DNA of 64,000 nt from contig JANIIK010000790.1 in NCBI GenBank assembly GCA_027704905.1, positions 16,001-80,000 on the forward strand. The letters run 5' to 3'. Positions 25,101 to 36,060 of this stretch are shown here, one piece after another. The notes beneath the pieces were generated by a model. The model saw only the letters and a list, made by a program, of their open reading frames with translations, ran no database searches and was not told the DNA's origin. Positions within the stretch are counted from its first letter, which is position 1. Every line of letters begins with the position of its first letter. The translations under genes and the position numbers were made by a program. Origin of the DNA: Muraenolepis orangiensis (taxonomy: Eukaryota > Chordata > Actinopteri > Gadiformes > Muraenolepididae).

Positions 25101-28100
25101 GAGGTGAGAGGAGAGAGGGAGAGGAGAGGAGGGGAGAGAGGAGAGGGAGAGAGGTGAGAGGAGAGGAGCGGGGAGAGAGGTGAGAGGAGAGGAGAGGGAG
25201 AGAGGAGAGGAGCGGGGAGAGAGGTGAGAGGAGAGGAGCGGGGAGAGAGGGAGAGGAGAGGAGAGAGGAGAGAGGTGAGAGGAGAGGAGCGGGGAGAGAG
25301 GTGAGAGGAGAGGAGAGGGGAGAGAGGTGAGAGGAGAGGAGCGGGGAGAGAGGTGAGAGGAGAGGAGCGGGAGAGAGGGAGAGGAGAGAGGTGAGAGGAG
25401 AGGAGCGGGAGAGAGGTGAGAGGAGAGGAGCGGGGAGAGAGGTGAGAGGAGAGGAGCGGGGAGAGAGGTGAGAGGAGAGGAGCGGGAGAGAGTGAGAGGA
25501 GAGAGGTGAGAGGAGAGAGGGGAGAGGAGGGGGAGAGAGGTGAGAGGAGAGGAGCGGGGAGAGAGGTGAGAGGAGAGGAGAGGGAGAGAGGTGAGAGGAG
25601 AGAGGAGAGGAGGGGGAGAGAGGAGAGGAGCGGGAGAGAGGTGAGAGGAGAGGAGCGGGAGAGAGGTGAGAGGAGAGGAGCGGGAGAGAGGGAGAGGAGG
25701 GAGAGGAGAGGAGCGGGGAGAGAGGTGAGAGGAGAGGAGCGGGGAGAGAGGTGAGAGGAGAGGAGCGGGGAGAGAGGTGAGAGGAGAGGAGCGGGGAGAG
25801 AGGTGAGAGGAGAGGAGCGGGGAGAGAGGTGAGAGGAGAGGAGCGGGGAGAGAGGTGAGAGGAGAGGAGCGGGGAGAGAGGTGAGAGGAGAGGAGCGGGG
25901 AGAGAGGTGAGAGGAGAGGAGCGGGGAGAGAGGTGAGAGGAGAGGAGCGGGGAGAGAGGTGAGAGGAGAGGAGCGGGGAGAGAGTGAGAGGAGAGAGGGA
26001 GAGGAGAGGGAGAGGAGAGGAGCGGGGAGAGAGGTGAGAGGAGAGGAGCGGGGAGAGAGGTGAGAGGAGAGGAGAGGGGAGAGGAGAGGAGCGGGGAGAG
26101 AGGTGAGAGGAGAGGAGCGGGGAGAGAGGTGAGAGGAGAGGAGGGGGAGAGAGGGAGAGGAGAGGGAGAGGGAGAGAGGTGAGAGGAGAGGAGGGGAGAG
26201 AGGGAGAGGAGAGGAGCGGGGAGAGAGGTGAGAGGAGAGGAGCGGGGAGAGAGGTGAGAGGAGAGGAGGGGAGAGAGGAGAGGAGAGGGGGAGAGAGGTG
26301 AGAGGAGAGGAGGGGAGAGAGGGAGAGGAGAGGAGAGAGGGAGAGGAGAGGAGCGGGGAGAGAGGTGAGAGGAGAGGAGCGGGAGAGAGGGAGAGGAGAG
26401 GAGCGGGGAGAGAGGTGAGAGGAGAGGAGCGGGGAGAGAGGTGAGAGGAGAGGAGCGGGAGAGAGGTGAGAGGAGAGGAGCGGGGAGAGAGGTGAGAGGA
26501 GAGGAGGGGGAGAGAGGTGAGAGGAGAGGAGCGGGGAGAGAGGTGAGAGGAGAGGAGCGGGGAGAGAGGGAGAGGAGAGAGGGAGAGGAGAGGAGGGGAG
26601 AGAGGGAGAGGAGAGGAGCGGGGAGAGAGGTGAGAGGAGAGGAGCGGGGAGAGAGGGAGAGGAGAGAGGGAGAGAGGAGAGGGAGGAGGGGAGAGAGGTG
26701 AGAGGAGAGGAGCGGGGAGAGAGGTGAGAGGAGAGGAGCGGGGAGAGAGGGAGAGGAGAGGAGAGGGAGAGGGAGAGGGAGAGGGAGAGAGGGAGAGGAG
26801 AGGAGGGGAGAGAGGTGAGAGGAGAGGAGGGGGAGAGGAGAGGAGAGGAGAGAGGTGAGAGGAGAGGAGGGGGAGAGAGGTGAGAGGAGAGGAGCGGGGA
26901 GAGAGGGAGAGGAGAGGAGGGAGGAGAGAGGTGAGAGGAGAGGAGCGGGGAGAGAGGGAGAGGAGAGGAGGGGGAGAGAGGTGAGAGGAGAGGAGCGGGG
27001 AGAGAGGGAGAGGAGAGGAGGGGGAGAGAGGTGAGAGGAGAGGAGCGGGAGAGAGGGAGAGGAGAGGAGCGGGGAGAGAGGTGAGAGGAGAGGAGCGGGG
27101 AGAGAGGTGAGAGGAGAGGAGCGGGGAGAGAGGTGAGAGGAGAGGAGCGGGGAGAGAGGTGAGAGGAGAGGAGCGGGGAGAGAGGTGAGAGGAGAGGAGG
27201 GGGAGAGAGGTGAGAGGAGAGGAGCGGGGAGAGAGGTGAGAGGAGAGAGGTGAGAGGAGAGGAGCGGGGAGAGAGGGAGAGGAGAGGAGGGGGAGAGAGG
27301 TGAGAGGAGAGGGGAGAGAGGTGAGAGGAGAGGAGCGGGGAGAGAGGTGAGAGGAGAGGAGAGGGGAGAGAGGGAGGAGAGGAGCGGGGAGAGAGGTGAG
27401 AGGAGAGGAGCGGGGAGAGAGGTGAGAGGAGAGGAGCGGGGAGAGAGGTGAGAGGAGAGAGGGAGAGGAGAGGAGGGGGAGAGAGGAGAGGAGGAGGAGA
27501 GAGGGAGAGGAGGAGGGGAGAGAGGGAGGAGAGAGGAGAGAGGAGAGGAGCGGGGAGAGAGGTGAGAGGAGAGGAGCGGGGAGAGAGGAGAGAGGAGAGG
27601 AGGGGGAGAGAGGAGAGAGGAGAGGAGGGGGAGAGAGGTGAGAGGAGAGGAGCGGGGAGAGAGGTGAGAGGAGAGGAGCGGGGAGAGAGGGAGAGGAGGG
27701 GAGGGGAGAGAGGGAGAGGAGAGGAGCGGGGAGAGAGGGAGAGGAGAGGAGCGGGGAGAGAGGTGAGAGGAGAGGAGGGGGAGAGGAGGGAGAGGAGGAG
27801 GAGAGGAGAGGAGGGGAGAGAGGGAGGAGAGAGGTGAGAGGAGAGGAGCGGGGAGAGAGGTGAGAGGAGAGGAGCGGGGAGAGAGGGAGAGGAGAGGAGG
27901 GGAGAGAGGGAGAGGAGAGGAGCGGGGAGAGAGGGAGAGGAGAGAGGAGAGGAGGGAGAGGGGAGAGGAGAGGAGGGGGGAGAGAGGGAGAGGAGAGGAG
28001 GGGAGAGAGGTGAGAGGAGAGGAGCGGGGAGAGAGGTGAGAGGAGAGGAGCGGGGAGAGAGGGAGAGGAGAGGAGAGGGAGAGAGGGAGAGGAGAGGAGG

Positions 28101-31100
28101 GGGGAGAGAGGTGAGAGGAGAGGAGCGGGGAGAGAGGTGAGAGGAGAGGAGGGGGAGAGAGGTGAGAGGAGAGGAGCGGGGAGAGAGGGAGAGGAGAGGA
28201 GGGGGAGAGAGGGAGAGGAGAGGAGGGGGAGAGAGGTGAGAGGAGAGGAGCGGGGAGAGAGGAGAGGAGAGGAGGGGAGGAGAGGAGGGAGGAGAGGGAG
28301 AGGAGAGAGGGAGAGGAGAGGAGCGGGGAGAGAGGGAGAGGAGAGGAGGGGGAGAGAGGTGAGAGGAGAGGAGCGGGGAGAGAGGTGAGAGGAGAGGAGG
28401 GGGGAGAGAGGGGAGAGGAGAGGAGGGGGAGGAGAGGTGAGAGGAGAGGAGGGGGAGAGAGGTGAGAGGAGAGGAGCGGGGAGAGAGGTGAGAGGAGAGA
28501 GGGAGAGGAGGGGAGGAGGAGAGGAGAGGGGAGAGAGGGAGAGGAGAGGAGGGGGAGAGAGGTGAGAGGAGAGGAGGGGGAGAGAGGTGAGAGGAGAGGA
28601 GGGGGAGAGAGGGAGAGGAGAGAGGGAGAGGAGAGGAGGGGAGGAGAGGAGGAGGGAGGGAGAGAGGTGAGAGGAGAGGAGCGGGGAGAGAGGGAGAGGA
28701 GAGGAGGGGGAGAGAGGGAGAGGAGAGGAGGGGGAGGAGAGGGAGGAGAGGGGAGAGGAGAGGAGGGGGAGAGAGGAGAGAGGAGAGAGGGGAGAGGAGA
28801 GGAGCGGGAGAGAGGTGAGAGGAGAGGAGAGGGGAGAGAGGGGAGAGGAGAGGAGGGAGGAGAGAGGGAGAGGAGGGGGAGAGAGGGAGAGGAGAGGAGG
28901 GGGAGAGAGGGAGAGGAGAGGAGGGGGAGAGAGGAGAGGAGAGGAGGGGGAGAGAGGGAGAGGAGAGGAGAGGGGAGAGAGGGAGAGGAGAGGAGGGGGA
29001 GAGAGGGAGGAGAGGAGAGGGAGAGAGGGAGGGAGAGGGAGGGAGAGAGGAGAGGAGGGAGAGGGAGAGAGGGGAGAGGAGAGGAGGGGGAGAGAGGGAG
29101 AGGAGAGGAGGGGGAGAGAGGGGAGAGGGAGGGGAGAGAGGGAGAGGAGAGGAGGGGGAGAGAGGGAGAGGAGAGGAGCGGGGAGAGAGGAGAGAGGAGA
29201 GGAGGGGGAGGAGAGGGAGAGGAGGAGGAGAGGGGAGAGAGGGAGAGGAGGAGGGAGAGAGGAGGGAGAGGAGAGGAGGGGGAGAGAGGGAGAGGAGAGG
29301 AGGGGGAGAGAGGGAGAGGAGAGGAGGGGGAGAGAGGGAGAGGAGAGGAGGGGGAGAGAGGGGAGAGGAGAGGAGGGGAGGAGAGGAGGGGAGAGAGGGA
29401 GAGGGAGAGGAGGGGGAGAGAGGGAGAGGAGAGGAGGGGGAGAGGAGGGAGAGGAGAGGAGAGGGGAGAGAGGGAGAGGAGAGGAGGGGGAGAGAGGGAG
29501 AGGAGAGGAGGGGGAGAGGGAGAGGAGAGGAGAGAGGAGGGAGAGGGGAGAGGAGAGGAGCGGGGAGAGAGGGAGAGGAGAGGAGGGGGAGAGAGGGAGA
29601 GGAGAGGAGCGGGGAGAGAGGAGAGAGGAGGGAGAGGGGAGAGGAGAGGAGGGGGAGAGGGAGAGGGAGAGGAGGGAGGAGGGAGGGGAGAGGGGAGAGA
29701 GGAGAGGAGGAGGGGAGGAGGGAGAGGGAGAGGAGGGGAGAGAGGGAGAGGAGAGGGAGGGGGAGAGAGGGAGAGGAGAGGAGGGGAGAGAGGGAGAGGA
29801 GAGGAGCGGGGAGAGAGGGAGAGGAGAGGGGAGGAGGGGAGAGGAGAGAGGGAGAGGAGGGGGAGGAGAGGGAGAGGAGAGGAGGGGGAGAGAGGGAGAG
29901 GAGAGAGGGGAGAGGAGAGGAGGGAGAGGAGGGGGAGAGAGGTGAGAGGAGAGGAGGGGGGAGAGGGAGGAGGAGAGGAGGGGGAGGAGGGAGAGGAGAG
30001 GAGGGGGAGGAGAGGGAGAGGAGAGGAGCGGGGAGAGAGGGAGAGGAGAGGAGAGGGGAGAGGAGGGAGAGGAGAGGAGGAGGGAGAGGAGGGAGAGAGG
30101 AGAGGGAGGAGGGGGAGAGAGGGAGAGGAGAGGAGGGGGAGAGAGGAGAGGAGAGAGGAGGGAGGGGAGAGAGAGGGAGAGGAGAGGAGGGGGAGAGAGG
30201 GAGAGGAGAGGAGCGGGGAGGAGAGGGAGAGGAGAGGAGGGGAGAGAGGGAGAGGAGAGGAGGGGGAGAGAGGGAGAGGAGAGGAGGGGGAGAGGAGGGA
30301 GAGGAGAGGAGAGGGAGGAGAGAGGGGAGAGGAGAGGAGGGGAGAGAGGGAGAGGAGAGGAGGGGGAGAGAGGTGAGAGGAGAGGAGGGGAGAGAGAGGG
30401 AGAGGAGGGGAGAGAGGGAGAGGAGAGGAGGGGGAGAGAGGGAGAGGAGAGGAGGGGGAGAGAGGGAGAGGAGAGGAGGGGGAGAGAGGTGAGAGGAGAG
30501 GAGCGGGGAGAGAGGTGAGAGGAGAGGAGGGGGAGAGAGGGAGAGGAGAGGAGGGGGAGAGAGGGAGAGGAGAGGAGGGGGAGAGAGGAGAGGAGAGAGG
30601 GAGAGGAGAGGAGGGGGAGAGAGGGAGAGGAGAGGAGGGGGAGAGAGGAGAGGAGAGGAGGGGAGAGAGGAGAGAGGAGAGGAGGGGGAGAGAGGTGAGA
30701 GGAGAGGAGGGGGAGAGAGGTGAGAGGAGAGGAGGGGAGAGGGAGAGGGAGAGGAGAGGGGAGAGAGGTGAGAGGAGAGGAGGGGGAGAGAGGTGAGAGG
30801 AGAGGAGCGGGGAGAGAGGGAGAGGAGAGGAGCGGGGAGAGAGGGAGAGGAGAGGAGGGGGAGAGAGGGAGAGGAGAGGAGGGGAGAGAGGGAGAGGAGA
30901 GGAGGGGGAGAGAGGGAGAGGAGAGGAGCGGGGAGAGAGGGAGAGGAGAGGAGGGGAGAGAGGGAGAGGAGAGGAGCGGGGAGAGAGGTGAGAGGAGAGG
31001 AGGGGGAGAGAGGGAGAGGAGAGGAGCGGGGAGAGAGGGAGAGGAGAGGGGAGAGAGGGAGAGGAGAGGAGCGGGGAGAGAGGGAGAGGAGAGGAGGGGG

Positions 31101-34100
31101 AGAGAGGGAGAGGAGAGGAGCGGGGAGAGAGGTGAGAGGAGAGGAGCGGGGAGAGAGGGAGAGGAGAGGAGCGGGGAGAGAGGTGAGAGGAGAGGAGGGG
31201 GAGAGAGGGAGAGGAGAGGAGGGGAGAGAGGGGAGAGGAGAGGAGCGGGGAGAGAGGTGAGAGGAGAGGAGCGGGGAGAGAGGGAGAGGAGAGGAGGGGG
31301 AGGAGAGGAGAGGAGGGAGAGAGGGAGAGGAGGAGGGGGAGAGAGGTGAGAGGAGAGGAGGGGGAGAGAGGGGAGAGGAGAGGAGGGGAGAGAGGAGAGG
31401 AGGAGGAGAGAGGGAGAGGAGAGGAGCGGGGAGAGAGGTGAGAGGAGAGGAGCGGGGAGAGAGGGAGAGGAGAGGAGGGGAGAGGAGAGAGGGAGAGGAG
31501 GGGGAGAGAGGTGAGAGGAGAGGAGGGGGAGAGAGGAGAGGAGGAGGGGAGAGAGGTGAGAGGAGAGGAGCGGGGAGAGAGGTGAGAGGAGAGGAGGGGG
31601 AGAGAGGGAGAGGAGGGGAGAGAGGAGAGGAGAGGGGGAGAGAGGTGAGAGGAGAGGAGAGGGGAGAGAGGAGAGGAGAGGGGAGAGAGGTGAGAGGAGA
31701 GGAGCGGGGAGAGAGGTGAGAGGAGAGGAGCGGGGAGAGAGGGAGAGGAGAGGAGGGGGAGAGAGGGAGAGGAGAGGAGCGGGGAGAGAGGTGAGAGGAG
31801 AGGGAGAGAGGAGGGGAGAGAGGTGAGAGGAGAGGAGCGGGGAGAGAGGGGAGAGGAGAGGAGCGGGGAGAGAGGTGAGAGGAGAGGAGCGGGGAGAGAG
31901 GGAGAGGAGAGGAGCGGGGAGAGAGGGAGAGGAGAGAGGGAGAGAGGAGGAGGGGAGAGAGGGAGAGGAGAGGAGCGGGGAGAGAGGGGAGAGGAGAGGA
32001 GAGGGGAGAGAGGTGAGAGGAGAGGAGCGGGGAGAGAGGTGAGAGGAGAGGAGGGGGAGAGAGGTGAGAGGAGAGGAGGGGGAGAGAGGGAGAGGAGAGG
32101 AGGGGGAGAGAGGTGAGAGGAGAGGAGGGGGGAGAGGAGGGGAGAGGGAGAGGAGAGGGAGGGGGAGAGAGGTGAGAGGAGAGGAGCGGGGAGAGAGGGG
32201 AGAGGAGAGGAGGGGGAGAGGAGGGAGAGGGAGAGGAGCGGGGAGAGAGGTGAGAGGAGAGGAGCGGGGAGAGAGGTGAGAGGAGAGGAGCGGGGAGAGA
32301 GGAGGAGAGGAGAGGGGAGAGAGGGAGAGGAGAGGAGCGGGGAGAGAGGTGAGAGGAGAGGAGGGGGAGAGAGGGAGAGGAGAGGAGGGGAGAGGAGAGG
32401 AGGGGGAGAGAGGGAGAGGAGAGAGAGGGGAGGAGAGGAGGGGAGAGGAGAGGAGAGGGGAGAGAGGTGAGAGGAGAGGAGCGGGGAGAGAGGTGAGAGG
32501 AGAGGAGGGGAGAGAGGGAGAGAGGAGGGGGGAGAGAGGTGAGAGGAGAGGAGCGGGGAGAGAGGGAGAGGAGAGGAGGGGGAGAGAGGGAGAGGAGAGG
32601 AGCGGGGAGAGAGGTGAGAGGAGAGAGGGGAGAGGAGAGGAGGGGGAGAGAGGGAGAGGAGAGGAGGGGGAGAGAGGGAGAGGAGAGGAGGGAGAGGGAG
32701 GAGAGGGGAGAGAGGAGGGAGAGAGGGAGAGGAGGGAGGGGGAGAGGTGAGAGGAGAGGAGCGGGGAGAGAGGTGAGAGGAGAGGAGGGGGAGAGAGGGA
32801 GAGGAGAGGAGGGGAGAGAGGGAGAGGAGAGGAGGGGGAGAGAGGTGAGAGGAGAGGAGGGGGGAGAGAGGGAGAGGAGAGGAGGGGGAGAGAGGTGAGA
32901 GGAGAGGAGCGGGGAGAGAGGTGAGAGGAGAGGAGGGGGAGAGAGGGAGAGGAGAGGAGGGGGGAGAGAGGGAGAGGAGAGGGAGGGGGAGAGAGGGAGA
33001 GGAGAGGAGGGGGAGAGAGGGAGAGGAGAGGAGGGGGAGAGAGGTGAGAGGAGAGGAGGGGGAGAGAGGTGAGAGGAGAGGAGCGGGGAGAGAGGGGAGA
33101 GGAGAGGAGGGGGGAGAGAGGTGAGAGGAGAGGAGCGGGGAGAGAGGGAGAGGAGAGGAGGGGGAGAGAGGTGAGAGGAGGAGGAGAGAGGAGAGGAGAG
33201 GGGGGAGAGAGGGAGAGGAGAGGAGGGGGAGAGAGGAGAGGAGAGGAGAGGGGAGAGGAGAGGGGAGAGGAGAGGAGGGGGAGAGAGGAGGAGGGAGAGA
33301 GGTGAGAGGAGAGGAGGGGGAGAGAGGTGAGAGGAGAGGAGCGGGGAGAGAGGGAGAGGAGAGGAGGGGAGAGAGGGAGAGGAGAGGAGCGGGGAGAGAG
33401 GGAGAGGAGAGGAGGGGGAGAGAGGGGAGAGGAGAGGAGGGGGAGAGAGGGAGAGGAGAGGAGGGGGAGAGAGGGAGAGGAGAGAGGTGAGAGGAGAGGA
33501 GGGGAGAGAGAGGAGAGGAGAGGAGGGGGAGAGAGGGAGAGGAGAGGAGGGGGGAGAGAGGGAGAGGAGAGGAGGGGGAGAGAGGGAGAGGAGAGGAGCG
33601 GGGAGAGAGGTGAGAGGAGAGGAGCGGGGAGAGAGGTGAGAGGAGAGAGGGGGAGGAGAGGAGGGGAGGAGGGGGAGAGAGGTGAGAGGAGAGGAGCGGG
33701 GAGAGAGGTGAGAGGAGAGGAGGGGGAGAGGAGGGAGAGGAGAGAGGGAGAGGAGAGGAGGGGGAGAGAGGTGAGAGGAGAGAGGGAGGGAGAGGAGGGG
33801 AGAGGAGAGGGAGAGGAGGAGGAGAGGGGAGAGGAGAGGAGAGGAGGGAGAGGAGAGAGGGGAGAGGAGAGGAGGGGAGAGAGAGGGAGAGGAGAGGAGG
33901 GGGAGAGAGGGAGAGGAGAGGAGGGGAGAGAGGTGAGAGGAGAGGAGCGGGGAGAGAGGTGAGAGGAGAGGAGGGGGAGAGAGGGAGAGGAGAGGAGCGG
34001 GGAGAGAGGGAGAGGAGAGGAGGGGGAGAGAGGGAGAGGGAGAGGAGAGGAGGGGGAGAGAGGGGAGAGGGGAGGAGGAGAGGAGGGGAGAGAGGTGAGA

Positions 34101-36060
34101 GGAGAGGAGCGGGGAGGAGAGGAGAGAGGAGGAGGAGGGAGGGGGAGAGAGGGAGAGGAGAGGAGCGGGGAGAGAGGTGAGAGGAGAGGAGGGGGAGAGA
34201 GGGAGAGGAGAGGAGCGGGGAGAGAGGTGAGAGGAGAGGAGCGGGGAGAGAGGGAGAGGAGAGGAGCGGGGAGAGAGGTGAGAGGAGAGGAGCGGGGAGA
34301 GGAGGGAGAGGAGAGGAGGGGGAGAGAGGGAGAGGAGAGGAGGGGGAGAGAGGTGAGAGGAGAGGAGGGGGAGAGAGGGAGAGGAGAGGAGGGGGAGAGA
34401 GGGAGAGGAGAGGAGAGGGGAGAGGAGGGAGAGGGAGAGGAGAGGGGAGAGAGGGAGAGGGAGAGGAGAGGAGGGGGAGAGAGGTGAGAGGAGAGGAGGG
34501 GGAGAGAGGGAGAGGAGAGGAGAGGGGAGAGAGGGAGAGGAGAGAGGGGAGGAGGAGAGGAGGGAGAGAGGGGAGAGGAGAGGAGGGGAGAGGAGAGGAG
34601 CGGGGAGAGAGGGAGAGGAGAGGAGAGGGGAGAGAGGGAGAGGAGAGGAGGGGGAGAGAGGGAGAGGAGAGGAGGGGGGAGAGAGGTGAGAGGAGAGGAG
34701 CGGGGAGAGAGGTGAGAGGAGAGGAGCGGGGAGAGAGGGAGAGGAGAGGAGCGGGGAGAGAGGGAGAGGAGAGGAGCGGGGAGAGAGGTGAGAGGAGAGG
34801 AGCGGGAGAGAGGGAGAGGAGAGGAGGGGAGAGGAGAGAGGGAGAGGAGGGGAGAGGAGAGGAGGGGGAGAGGAGGGAGAGGAGAGAGGGAGAGGAGAGG
34901 AGCGGGGAGAGAGGTGAGAGGAGAGGAGCGGGGAGAGAGGGAGAGGAGGAGGAGAGGGAGAGGAGAGGAGAGGGGAGAGAGGGAGAGGAGAGGAGCGGGG
35001 AGAGAGGAGAGGAGGGGGAGAGGAGAGGAGGGAGAGGAGGTGAGAGGAGAGGAGGGAGAGAGGAGAGGAGGGGGAGAGAGGTGAGAGGAGAGGAGCGGGG
35101 AGAGAGGGAGAGGAGAGGAGCGGGGAGAGAGGGAGAGGAGAGGAGGGGAGAGAGGGAGAGGAGAGAGGTGAGAGGAGAGGAGCGGGGAGAGAGGTGAGAG
35201 GGAGAGGGAGAGGAGGAGGGAGAGGGAGAGGAGAGGAGGGGGAGAGAGGTGAGAGGAGAGGAGCGGGGAGAGAGGGAGAGGAGAGGAGAGAGGGAGAGGA
35301 GAGGAGGGGGAGAGAGGTGAGAGGAGAGGAGGGGAGAGAGGTGAGAGGAGAGGAGCGGGGAGAGAGGTGAGAGGAGAGGAGGGGGAGAGAGGGAGAGGAG
35401 AGGAGGGGGAGAGAGGGAGAGGAGAGGAGAGGGGAGAGAGGTGAGAGGAGAGGAGCGGGGAGAGGGAGAGGAGAGGAGGGGAGGAGGGAGAGGAGAGAGG
35501 AGAGGAGCGGGGAGAGAGGTGAGAGGAGAGGAGCGGGGAGAGAGGTGAGAGGAGAGGAGGGGGAGAGAGGTGAGAGGAGAGGAGCGGGGAGAGAGGTGAG
35601 AGGAGAGGAGGGGGAGAGAGGTGAGAGGAGAGGAGCGGGGAGAGAGGGAGAGGAGAGGAGCGGGGAGAGAGGGAGAGGAGAGGAGGGGGAGAGGAGAGGA
35701 GAGGGAGAGGAGAGGAGCGGGGAGAGAGGTGAGAGGAGAGGAGGGAGGAGGGAGAGGAGGAGGGGAGAGAGGGAGAGGAGAGGAGCGGGGAGAGAGGTGA
35801 GAGGAGAGGAGCGGGGAGAGAGGTGAGAGGAGAGGAGGGGAGAGGGAGAGAGGAGAGAGGAGAGGAGCGGGGAGAGAGGTGAGAGGAGAGGAGCGGGGAG
35901 AGAGGAGAGAGGAGAGGAGCGGGGAGAGAGGTGAGAGGAGAGGAGGGGGAGAGAGGTGAGAGGAGAGGAGCGGGGAGAGAGGGAGAGGAGAGAGGTGAGA
36001 GGAGAGGAGGGGGAGAGAGGTGAGAGGAGAGGAGGGGGAGAGGAGAGGAGAGAGGGGAGA
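25101..36060 (+). repeat. 26-bp minisatellite, central pyrimidine-depleted zone
   Basis: The same array, but the single T (GGTGAG to GGGAG) and single C (GAGCGGGG to GAGGGGG) are missing from a large share of units. Both changes are one-base deletions, giving 25- and 24-bp units. Depletion builds up gradually (first signs near 23.4 kb, clear from about 25.1 kb), is heaviest at about 27.4-35.9 kb, and stops sharply near 36.06 kb. Between 28,817 and 29,942 there is no T and only four C. Because 24 is a multiple of 3, this creates long open frames on the + strand (for example 604 codons at 28,562-30,376) encoding only R, G and E. These are composition effects, not genes. Real decay and consensus error are both possible. 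Confidence 0.95.

Noticed and set aside
28562..30376. 604-codon + frame (and the other R/G/E frames at 25.5-35.8 kb)
   Set aside because: They exist only where the T of each unit is deleted, which removes TGA and makes 24-bp in-frame units. The peptides are R/G/E low complexity, several overlap in different frames, and there is no promoter or splice context.
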